Assembly: GCA_958450325.1 (NCBI GenBank)
Contig: OY288251.1
Coordinates: 13,782,001 to 13,846,000 of the forward strand
From: Agrostemma githago
Taxonomy: Eukaryota; Streptophyta; Magnoliopsida; Caryophyllales; Caryophyllaceae
DNA length: 64,000 bases
Direction of reading: 5' to 3'
Position numbers and translations under genes: made by a program. The stretch's first letter is position 1. The number at the start of each line of letters is the position of its first letter. The notes under the pieces are model-generated. The model ran no database searches. It was not told where the DNA came from and worked only from the letters and a program-made list of their open reading frames with translations. Of the stretch, positions 46,980 through 56,951 are shown piece by piece.

Positions 46980-48762
46980 ATGGGGATCGATCGATTGACC
47001 GCGATGCTACAAGAATGGTCCCGATGCTTCAGGGACACGGATAAGGTGGCTCTCAATCAGACGGGTATTACTCAGCTGTATCCATTCCCTCGGAAGCAAG
47101 TTGATCGCTACTTTCTTGATGCTTGTTTGTCCTATTGGGATGATACATATCATGTCTTTGCCTTTCCTTGAGGAGAAATTTGTCCCTTACCCGAGGAGAT
47201 TGCTGCTGTGGGAGGATGGAACCCGATACTTCGGCCCGCTGTCCCATTTTTGGTTTATGATCCTAGAAGGAAGCTTCGAGAATTTTTAGGACTTTCCCAC
47301 AACGAGGTATCTCGCATGATGGAGGATGGCCATATTTTCTTGATTGACTTGGCCGAGAAATTTATGAACCCGCATGACGTTCGGGTTAGACCGATTCACA
47401 GCCGTAGAGCCTTTTCTTTTTGTATGCTTCATGTTTATGCTTTTGAAGGTCACAAGGATTTATTGTCATGCATGGGTAATGCCCGTCTTTTAACCGTGGT
47501 TGATATGATGGAGACGGAGCACAGCCCGGCTTGGCTGATTACGGGTGAAATTATCTAGGGTTTAGATAATCGTAAAAGGAATTCATCGGTTCGTCTGACC
47601 GGAAGTACCCGTTTATTGCAGGTATTTTGGATTTTTTGATTTTCCAATTTCTCGATTTTTGATTTTTTTCGCGATTTTCCCGCTGCAGTGGGCACTCGAT
47701 CGAGTGCCTTCGTAAAAGCCCCCTGTTTCGACTTCAGATGCGCCACTCGATCGAGTGACCCCCAGGCACTCGATCGAGTGCCCTTAGGCGGACGCCTACT
47801 TTGTCTCGAGAACTCATATTTCTTGTTCCTTTTTTCAGATTTGGTTATATGAGAGGCTATCAGTCATAAATCCTCCCCTTGAATCGAGCAAATACTGTCA
47901 TAATCAGGTGATAACGAGGAGACGGGCTATTGACTTTTCTCGCCAGATTACTCAAAAGTATTGGGACGAGGTGTTGTCTTTCCATAGCGGTCCGTTGATC
48001 CGATGGGTAGTGCCATGGTGGCCCATTTATGTTTGGACGGGCTTGGACCCGAGGGACAAAGCTCGTTATCAGGTAATCTTGTCTTTCAGGCTGACAGTTC
48101 ATCTCTACCCGGATCGCATACTAAGGCAGTATGGTTGGACCCAAAGAATCCCAGAAGTTGAAGCAGTTGTGAGTGAATCTACCCAACTGACGGACGTGAT
48201 GTGCGATACTTGGATGCAAAGATGGTATACCCGACACACTTGGCCCTTTCCCAAGTCTCTTCATTCGATCTGGGTTTCAGATTCGTATGTGAAGTGGACT
48301 AAAACTGATTCCGCGAAGGCCCGAGCTGCTTTGAAGGTTGATGAAGCTTTTGACCTGCTACGGAGGGAGCAAGTTAAAGACAATAGGGGCTTCTTTGAGG
48401 AGGGCGACACTTCGGCTACTCTAGTCCGTCTTATGTCAGGTCAAAGAAAGAAGACTAGGGCTCAAGGCGAAGGGTCTAGTGCTAGAGGTGCGCGGGGGAA
48501 AGTGAGCCCCCAGACTGACTTGGAAAGGAGACTTGGCCCAAGATTGGCAGTGCGGGACCGACTTGGCCCGCGAGACAGACTACCTGAGCACGTGCGGGCT
48601 TGACTTGGACAGGTGACCATGGCAGAAGACCCGTTGTCGAAGAAACGGGTTCGAGCTAAGGAGGTTCCCCTCGTGATTCGGGAACGCTCGCCCCCACCCC
48701 GGCGACCTCGGGCTCCACGCGACCCAAAGGATAAGGGAAAGGGCAAAATGCATGAACACTAG
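46980..48762 (+). pseudogene. E1 antisense gene, plant-mobile-domain-like protein, one intron, degenerate
   Basis: A separate gene-like unit on the strand opposite to gag-pol, between integrase and the 3' LTR. Exon 1 (46980-47621) starts MGIDRLTAMLQEWSRCFRDT. It shifts frame near 47165 into PLPEEIAAVGGWNP and has an in-frame TAG at 47556-47558. A 217-bp GT-AG intron (47622-47838) joins in phase to exon 2, which starts IWLYERLSVINPPLESS. Exon 2 runs to 48600 (TGA at 48601-48603), with the same frame open to 48760 through a basic tail (KDKGKGKMHEH). The helical fold pattern and the LPEEIAAVGG and IWLYERL words resemble plant mobile domain/DUF7745-type proteins. Extra antisense ORFs in the 3' region are known in Tat elements; their role is not known to me. 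Three lesions make this copy inactive. The family call is moderate. Confidence 0.72.
47622..47838 (+). repeat. Antisense-gene intron with three CACTCGATCGAGTG palindromes
   Basis: ggcactcgatcgagtgcc is an 18-bp perfect palindrome at 47691-47708 and again at 47765-47782. cactcgatcgagtg lies at 47744-47757. The intron has a T-rich start and a tttttcag acceptor. The motif is the same as in the LTR arrays of E1. Confidence 0.9.
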
Positions 48763-49181
48763 TCTCCTTAGTTTTATTATTTAAGTATTATTACTGTTTT
48801 TGTGGTGTGTTTTTGTGTGATTGCCGTTTTTGGCGGTTTTTTTTCCTTTTCTTTTCTTTTGTGTGGTGTAATTTTGGATTTCCCGAGTTTACCAGGTTTT
48901 TAATAAGAGACATATTAGTGAATACCGTTCCCGTCTTTTTGTTATTGCAGTGGTTGCACCCTTTTGAGGGGTTGCCTACGTATCCACAATTAGTGGAATC
49001 AAACCAAATGTAGTTCAAAAATGGATTTTTTTTTTGCAATTTTCGAAATACGCCAAGACTATTAGTTCAAGATGTGCGACAGTAGGATGAATAATCCTAG
49101 CTTATTGACTTGCTTATAATTTTTGAAAATTTATAAAAAGACGAATTTTATAAATTTTTGCAAATGACATTGAGATAGGGT
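48763..49181. other. E1 spacer between pol and the antisense gene
   Basis: T-rich non-coding DNA after the antisense gene stop (a likely 3' untranslated region for it) and beyond the pol stop on the other strand. No domain seen. Confidence 0.5.
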
Positions 49182-50825
49182 TTATGGGTAGTAGCGTTTC
49201 AACTGGTCCAAGTTGGTTGGGTTGACAAATTCGTTCCCGTCCAAGTCTGTCAGCATCACCGCTCCTCCTGATAAGACCTTCTTTACTAAATACAGCCCAA
49301 CCTAATTAGGTTTGAATTTTCCTCTTGGGTCGACCGGTAGTAAGGCCCGGACAGACTTTAGAACTAGATCCCCTTCTTTGATATTTCTGGGCCTAACTCT
49401 TTTGTTGAAAGCCCGTGGGATCCTCTTTTGATATATTTGGATATTGTTAAGAGTCCGGGACCGTCGATCATCTAAGAGTACTAACGAGTCATATCGGGCT
49501 TGGATCCAATCTGCTTCCGGCACTTGGCTCTCAAGTAGGATCCTGAGAGATGGCACTTCCAGCTCGACCGGTTGGACCGCCTCCATTCCATATGTCATGT
49601 AACACCCCGACCCAATCCTAGGACCAGAAATGTTAACTGCGGTAGCCCGCCAGACTTTGTACTGGTCCCACAGACAAACACGAGTCCTTTCCAGCACATT
49701 TTGTCCTCACTCATGCGCATCCCGGAAACCTTCCCAGGAGGTCACCCATCCTAAGATTGCTCCCAGTCAAGCATGCTTAACTGCAGAGTTCTTATCATGG
49801 GCAAACCAAAAAAGAAAGTGCACTTTGTTGATATGAGTAGTACTTCAAATCCCTTTACGCAAAGCTCATAAATAGGACATCTTCATTCAATGTAAGGTGT
49901 TTCATGTTAGATAATATGGAGTCGCTCCGGTTGCGGTGCGAATTGACGTCCGGTACCCCCAAAGGGCAAAAGGTATTTTATCGGGCCAGTCCCGGTAATT
50001 CTCAGCTATCTTTTTAAGTATGGTGACAATCGTTTTATTGGCCGCCTATACCACTCCATTTGTTTGGGGACGGTAAGGCGAAGATGTATGCCTTTGGATT
50101 TTGTATTTTGCTAGCAACGCAGCGGTTTCAGCTTTGAAATGGGTCCCGTGATCACTGATGAACTCGTGCGGGATCCCATATCGGCATATGATCTTGTTTT
50201 GGATGAACTTGGCAACATGCTTGGCATTCAAGATCCGGTATGACTCGGCTTCCACCCATTTGGTGAAATAGTCGATGGCCACCAAAATGAAGCAATGACC
50301 TCCCGTCCTGGAAGGGTGCACCTTTCCAATTATGTCAATACCCCACGTCGAAAATGGCCATGGTGATGTCATGGTATATAATAGGGAAAATGGCATATGT
50401 TGTACATTAGCAAAAATCAGACAATTATGGCATTGTTTGACGAATAATTGACAGTCCGTTTCTACGGTGTTCTAGTAATACCCGAGCCTCATGATTTTTC
50501 GGGCTAGCATATGGGCGTTCGTATGCGGACCATTTTCACTATCGTGTACCTCGGACATAACCTTTTCGGCCTGTATTTTATCGATACACAGGAGGAGAGC
50601 CCCTTGTGCCGTCTTTTTGTATAACTGTCCGTCGTCCGTACGAATAAACTGGGTTGCCAATCTTCGCAAGGCTTTCTTGGCCCGGTTTTCAGTTCCCGGG
50701 GGATACTCTCCCGTTGTCAAGTAGGTTAGGACAGCCTGATACCAAGGTTCTGAATCAGTTATCTCGATATCCTGGATGGCGTGGATATAGGCCGGCTCGG
50801 ACCGTCTTTCAACGCAGATCGGCAT
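49182..50825 (-). pseudogene. E1 integrase, broken and interrupted by Cassandra LTR
   Basis: From right to left it has a HHCC zinc-binding region (VHDSENGPHTNAH, then CQLFVKQCHNC). A Trp-to-stop change falls between them at 50472-50474. The catalytic core follows, with Asp in WGIDIIG and Asp in FISDHGTHF. The expected catalytic Glu after PYRPQTNGVV is a TAG stop at 50046-50048. After the Cassandra insertion (49598-49904) the frame resumes at YGMEAVQPVELEVPSLRILL and runs, with one more stop near 49302, to a terminal stop at 49182-49184. There is no chromodomain, as expected for Tat elements. Confidence 0.9.
49598..49904 (-). mobile_element. Solo Cassandra LTR inside E1 integrase
   Basis: 307 bp running tgtaacaccccgaccc ... 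aaggtgtttca, the inverse of the LTRs at 12272-13059. It includes the 5S-like domain (49729-49792: ggaggtcacccatcctaag, agcatgcttaactgcagagt). Flanks tgtca (49593-49597) and tgtta (49905-49909) are a 4/5 match to a target duplication. No internal region or second LTR is present, so it is a solo LTR. Confidence 0.92.
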
Positions 50826-51563
50826 GCTGGTTAGATGCTCCGGGATATTTAGCAGGGATGCTAATTTGGAGAGTGTATCTGCAAATTGATTTTCTTTCCC
50901 GGGGTAGATAGATATATTCTACCTTTTGGAATTGTTTCTCGAGAAACCTTACTCGCGCTTGGTAAGCCACGAGATTGGCGTTCCGAGTTTTCCATTTTTG
51001 GAGAGCTTGATTGATGACTAAGGATGAGTCTCCGTGGACCCGGAGGTTCGTTACTCCTAAATCAGCGGCGGCTTGCAATCCGTGAATGCATGCTTCATAC
51101 TCGGCTGCGTTGTTAGTCACATCAAAGTCCAATTTAATGGATAACAGTGTATGCTCTCCTTTTGGTGATATTAATAGAATGCCGACTCCGAATCCTCGGA
51201 AGTTGGACGCCCCATCAAAATACAAATCCCATGTTTTGGTGTCAGTATGGAATATGTCTTCATCTAGAAAAGCCCAAGTATCGGTGTGCCCTTCTTCAGA
51301 TACGGGACTATCGGCGAGGAATTCCGCTACTACCCGACCCTTGATGGCCTTTAATGGTACGAACTTGAGGTCGAACTCTGCTAGCATTAAGGTCCATCTG
51401 GACATCCTGCCGTTGAGGATGGGCTTTTCGAATAGGTACTTGATAGGATCCATTTTGGATAAAACATGTACCTCGTGGCTAAGCATATAGTGTCGGAGCT
51501 TTTTAGTGGCCCAAACCAAAGCTAGGCACGTCTTCTCGAGCATTGTATACTTGCATTCGTATT
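50826..51563 (-). pseudogene. E1 RNase H plus archaeal-type RNase H (aRNH)
   Basis: The frame open on the minus strand from 51543 begins with the tail of the retroviral-type RNase H (LEKTCLALVWATKKLRHYML), preceded by a stop just after SKNS at 51564-51566. A second RNase H follows, with FDGASNFRGFGVGILLISP (Asp 110), NNAAEYEA (Glu 148) and VHGDSSLV (Asp 172), a complete Asp-Glu-Asp triad. Two RNase H domains in series are diagnostic of the Tat lineage. The frame is lost just before integrase, near 50890. Confidence 0.92.
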
Positions 51564-52625
51564 CTAGGAATTTTTACTGATGTAGTAAATAGCTCGTTCT
51601 TCTGAATCGACTGTCTGGGCCAGCATAGCCCCTATGGCTGTCTCGGTCGTTGTTAGGTATAACGACAAAGGCAAACCGGGTTGAGGTGGCATTAATACTG
51701 GTGGTGCAGACAGAATCTCCTTGATTATATCGAAAGCCGCTTGACATTTATCGTCCCATAGTACCCGTTCTTCGATCTTCAGTTTCTTGAAAATGGGCTC
51801 ACATACCATGGTTAATTTTGAAATAAACCGTCTAATGTATTGGACTTTCCCGAGAAACCTCCTTATTTCTTTTTCGGTTTTGGGTGGTTGCATCTCGGTA
51901 ATGGCCTTGATTTTAGCTGGGTCGACCTCGATGCCGCGTTGGCTAACGATATGGCCCAGTAATTTGCCCGATGTTACCCCAAAACTGCATTTTTGAGGGT
52001 TTAACCTCATGTTGTATTTACGTAACCGGGTAAAGAATTTTCTTAGGGCCGCAATGTGCCCACTTCGGTCTATGGACTTAACGATTATGTCGTCCACATA
52101 AACCCCCACTTTCTTATGCATCATGTCATGTAGTAGGGTTGTGGCGGTTCTTTGATAAGTGGCCCCGGCATTGATGAGCCCAAATGGCACAACGGTGTAA
52201 CAGTAAGTACCCCATGGTGTAATGAATATGATCTTACTCATGTCTTCTTCTGCCATTTTAATTTGATTGTATCCGGCGTACCCATCCATAAATGATAAGA
52301 GGGCATGATCAGCCGTGTTATCCACCAGTATATCGATGTGTGGCAACGGGAAATCGTCTTTTGGGATAGCCTTATTGAGGTCCCGGAAGTCCACACATAC
52401 CCGCACCTTGCCGTCCTTCTTGGGTACCGGCACGATGTTCGCGACCCAGTCTGGATATTCAGACACTTGTATAAAGCCCGCTTTGAATTGTTTGTCGACT
52501 TCTTCTTTGACTTTGAGAGACTATTCGGGCCTCATTCTTCGGAGTTTCTGTTTTACCGGTTTACACCCATCTTTGATGGGTATATGGTGTTCAGCTATTT
52601 CCCGATCTATCCCCGGCATGTCCTT
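51564..52625 (-). pseudogene. E1 reverse transcriptase
   Basis: The open part (52466-51564) includes VPVPKKDGKVRVCVDFRDLN, the first catalytic Asp in LSFMDGYAGYNQI (residue 61), and the YVDD box at residues 123-126. It also has GHIVSQRGIEVDP and the connection region to SKNS. All three catalytic aspartates are present. Upstream the frame is broken by stops near 52530 and 52626. Confidence 0.93.
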
Positions 52626-53531
52626 TTAGGACCATGCGACGTCCTTGAATTCTTGGAGGAGGTCCGTGAACTGTTTCTTCTCCTCAGGATCTAAAGATAA
52701 GCCCAACTTAAGCATCTTGGGCTCTAAAGTGGTTCCCACGTTGATAGACTCGGTTTCTTCAATTAACAGATCTCGGGATTCCCTTTGTTCGAGCTGCTCG
52801 ATCAGATGCGGAGGTAGTGGTACCTGTTCGTCGGGTTTCTCAATGTCATTGCATATAAAATTTTTGAAATTGAAAGAATTTTGGAAATAAGACAAGTCGT
52901 AAGCGGAATGGTTTTCGTTATTATTAATAGAAAATTTTGAAAACAGCTCAAAGAGAGCGGCCATCTGCTCGTTGGTCAGTGGCAGGATAGAGAGTGCCCT
53001 CGGGACAGGCCCCGAGACTCCGGTGGAAGTGGCTAAGGGAATAGGGGTTACAGACTGGACTCTAGCACCAGACCCTCTAGACTTGGACTTAGACTCCGAC
53101 ACTGACTCTGACTCGGACTCGGTATCCGGCATGTCTCCCTCACCGGTGGTCAGCTTGTAGATCCATCCTTGGCTATCGGTCCACTTGATGGTCTTCCTCC
53201 AGGCCATTTTCCCGGTGTCTGGCCCAACTTCTGAGATTAGCTTTGTTGGGTCAAACCGGTTACTGCGGAGGATCAGGTTGACCAGATCTTCCTTTGGAGC
53301 AGGGACGGCCTTATCTTCTCCAAATAGGAGCCCCAGCACGGGCTCGGAGCTGTTTTCACCCTTCTTGGACTCGGCTTGAACAAGGGTGAATATATCATCA
53401 GGGATGAAATTGCATTCCCGAGCCGTTTTGCTCTCGGGATATGTAATAGTGGGCTGGTATAGCCCTACTTGAATAGCTCCGAAGACTGGTGTAACGAAGT
53501 AATCGGTTAGTTTCGTGCTATAAGGGCCCAA
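52626..53531 (-). pseudogene. E1 protease-RT linker region
   Basis: A 301-residue open stretch joining protease and RT. It contains a Ser/Asp/Glu-rich repeat (TESESESVSESKSKS) and a C-terminal acidic segment ending LLQEFKDVAWS just before the RT, as in other Tat polyproteins. No enzymatic motif was recognised. A stop separates it from the RT. Confidence 0.7.
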
Positions 53532-53558
53532 GTAGGTACCCTTGAGGACGTTGGTGGC

Positions 53559-54737
53559 CTAGTGGATGCCGGCCTGGACCACGTTTTCTGGGGTTATAGC
53601 GTACCCCAAACCGAACTGTGATTCGCCATCGTTTAGAACATCGATGATGCTCCCAGCTGGAAGATATGGTCTCGAGGTAGCCCCTGGTAAGTAGCCCAAG
53701 TTCTGTAGCATCGTATCGATGCTAGTGGTGAAGTAAGGCCTAAAGAGATATTCCTCCTCGATCATCCCCACGAAATCGAATCCTCGTGGGTCGGCCCGGC
53801 CCGTAGCGTTGCAGCTTGCCACGGTGATGGGGGTGGCCTCTAGTGTGATGACACCGTCTTGGAGAGGCATCTTGACTTTTCTATGTAAGGTGGAGGACAC
53901 GACCTTGACCGCGTGGATCAAAGGCATTCCGAGCAGTAAGTTGAAGGACAAGGTGACATCAATCACCTGAAACTCCAGTTCTTTCTCGATTGGGCTCGTT
54001 ATGATCGTCAATTTAATGGCCCCAGCCACTGGTTTTGGGTTTCCGTCGAAAGCCTGGATAGTTTGCGCTGTCGGGAGGTAGTCGGCCTCGGTAATGCCAA
54101 GGGCCTTAGCGGTCCTTAGGGGAAGGACATTTACAGCGGACCCGTCGTCAATTAGGGTCATTGGAAGGTACTTCCCTCGGCAAATGACCGTGATGTATAG
54201 GGCCAAGTTATGATTGGGCCCAAACGGTGAAAGATCAGACTCAGAGAAGGTGATGAGCGGGCCTTCTTCTTTGGATTTGCCCTTGAGATAGGGCATGATA
54301 GTGGCTACTATTTCAGCAGGAGTAATCTGTGAGTCGACCTTGATCTGATCGAGAGCATTGGTCAGTGCTTCTCGATGTGCTTGTGAGCTAACCAGAAGTT
54401 GCCATATGGTTAGATCAGCTCGAACCCTTTTCAATTGCTTGACCAGGGATGTGTCGTTGCTTGGTTCTTCAGGGTCAGCTTCCGTCCTGGCAGGTTCAGT
54501 GACGGTTGTTGTAGTAGAGCGCCCGGCTGTGGCGAGGTGGTTTGTGGCTAAGGCCTTAGACTTAGCTTTTTGTACCTCTTCAATAGTGATGGGGACAGCT
54601 TCCCCTTTAGCTAGGTAAACATCTTCCTCATCATCGAACCATATCCCGTTAATTTGTGGGATAAAGGGGGAAATGAGGTGTGAGCAGTCGATTATCTCTC
54701 CAGTGAATATAGCATCGGCACTGAACGGGTTTTCTTT
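53559..54737 (-). pseudogene. E1 aspartic protease region
   Basis: The open minus-strand frame beginning at 54893 contains the retropepsin active site LIDDGSAVNVLP (Asp 250-Gly-Ser, codons near 54146). It also has the second conserved stretch FNLLLGMPLIHAVKVVSSTL. It continues from Gag without a break after the knuckle and ends at 53559, just before the linker frame. Confidence 0.88.
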
Positions 54738-55876
54738 GTTACTCGGTTTGTCTTCGGGAAACGGTAGTTTCCCGCTTTCAATCAGATCCTGGATCAGGTG
54801 CTTCAGCTTCCAGCATTTTTCAGTATCATTCCCATTACCCTGATGATATTGGCAATAGGCCTGGACATTGTAGGCCTTGGACCTTTTCTCCACTGGAACT
54901 TCGGGAGTTGGGCCTATCGGTTAGATTAGGCCCTTTGAAGATAGCCTTTGCAAGGCATAGGTATAGGTAGTCCCTATATCCGTGAATACCCGAGTTAGAG
55001 TATTCTTTTTGGATGAGGTATCCAGCAAGTTAACCTCATCAAAGATGCTGCGGGTTGCAGCTGCAGGTGTGGGCTTGCTCACAGATGAGCTGGCCCCTTG
55101 ATATCCCTTGGTAGAGGCCTTAGTCAGGCTCTCTAAACTTAAATCATCCTCGATCCTTGTGCCCATTTCAGTAAGGGTGGCAAAGTTGGGAATGACAGCA
55201 TACCAGAGATGGACCCGGTAGGAAGGGAGGAGGTTCTTGACAAAGGCTTCCACTAAAACTTTCTCGATGGGCTTATAAACCAGCTTCACACTCTCGACCG
55301 ATATTTGGTGAACCCTTCTTTGGGCTCTTGGGCCATCACTTCCAGAGTACGCATTGTAGTCTGGATCTCGGTATTATCAGCATAATTCCGAGCAAATTCA
55401 GTCGCCACATCATCCCAAGTCCTATATTTCTTGGAATCGAGCCTGTAGTACCAGGCTTTGGGGTGCTTCTCGAGGGAGGAAGCGAATAAGTGCTTGAATA
55501 TGGTGGACTTCACCCCCTTGACAGCCATAAATTCTTTGAAAGCCCGGATGTGGTGGACCGGGTCTTCAGTACCCTCAAACATCGGTATTCCCGTAAGGTT
55601 GAGGTTGGCTGGCAGCTCGTCGTTCAAAGGCGAGTAAGAGCGAGCATTTTCGGTATGGATTGAGTTGCTTGTTGAGAAGTGGACCTGCTCTTCAAGCTTG
55701 CGAACAACGCTGATTAGTTCAGCTATGGGCCTAGTGGGCTCAGATCCAACAGGAGGAGTCCCTTTCTCCACGGCATTCAAACGGGTGGCAAGTTCCGTTT
55801 CGTCGGTCTGGATAGCAGTCAGTTGGGTTTCGATCTTGGCCAGTGCGACGGTCAGTTGATCCAAAATGGTCTGCAT
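54738..55876 (-). pseudogene. E1 Gag, one frameshift and one stop
   Basis: Starts MQTILDQLTVALAKIETQLT at 55876 (a coiled-coil-like N terminus). It contains the retrotransposon Gag core (MFEGTEDPVHHIRAFKEFMA, AWYYRLDSKKYRTWDDVATE), shifts frame at about 55288, and meets a stop near 54921. It then has a degenerate zinc knuckle, YCQYHQGNGNDTEKC, in which the usual His after Gly is Asn. The start choice rests on the N-terminal coiled coil and the leader upstream. Confidence 0.88.
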
Positions 55877-56931
55877 TTTCTGGTGCCTGGTTTCCGGTGG
55901 CCTGTCTGTAAGAACACCGCGTAATCAGAAACTAACCCACATCCTGGAATAGAAAGTACGTCTCGAGCAAGACTGAAAAGGGAAATGACTCGGAAAAGAC
56001 ACCTAGACGGGTGACTTGTGAAGGGTGGGCCTGCCTTAGGATCCGGCGATGTGGGCCGGGTCCTGTTCGAAGGTAGGTCCACGTGAGACATCCCCAGACT
56101 TTGGACTCGAATGTGTAGACGGACCCTCCTTTGTAAGAGTATGTCTTACGTAGGTGGGCCATGCCTTAGTCAAATAAGGCGGACTGGGATAGAGAGAAAA
56201 GTCGTGATGTAAGATCGACGGAGTTTCGACGCTAAGGACTTCGATGACTTACGACACGACCCGACACTGCTAAATACGGGAAGTCCTAAGAAGAGGAAGA
56301 TTTTGAAAAGGGATGTTTTTTTGGAAAATCCGAGTAGACTCGGTGGAGGGCCTGATTTTTCGAAAATCGGAAAGTGCATCGGGCCATAATTTTGAAAGTT
56401 CGAAAATATTTTCGAGTCTTGAAATGGGCAGAATACCGGCTAGAAATAGGCTATTTTGAGTAAAATCGTAAGTCCTAAATTTGGTATACGTCTCGGGTTT
56501 TGAAATTGGATGTTTTGAAAAATATGTATTTTTGAGAAATTGACGATTTTTGAAAAACGACCTTAGAAACCAAGTTGCACATAGTCACGCAAACATTATA
56601 ACGACGCCAAGTATGCTTTACACTAAGTCTCGGTCGGTCTATAAAGGGTCTATACCAGTGCACATAGCCTATCCGTTAATCGGGACGAACTGTCTAAGTC
56701 GAGTTGAGCTTAGAACATGCCGCGAAACCCATACGAATCGACTATGGACACCTTTGACATATCCATATTGAAGTACATCACGGTATAGTGGGACGTCGGT
56801 CACCAGTACCGGCCCGGGCAAATATGGGTTACGCATGAACCGTAAAACTAAAACGCGTATTGTACAAGTCGAACGATTTCTGTTCGAGTCTCACCCTGAG
56901 GATGCCGATGGTAAGTCACGCATTAGTTAAA
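55877..56931 (-). mobile_element. E1 untranslated leader
   Basis: About 1 kb between the PBS and gag. It has no long frame and is rich in ctcg/cgag words. Similar in position to the leader of E2 but with little obvious likeness to it. Confidence 0.7.
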
Positions 56932-56948
56932 CCCCAGTGGAGTCGCCA
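56932..56948 (-). promoter_or_regulatory. Primer-binding site of E1
   Basis: On the minus strand tggcgactccactgggg starts three bases after the 5' LTR. The matching motif is present in the LTR-C element and E2. Confidence 0.82.
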
Positions 56949-56951
56949 AAT

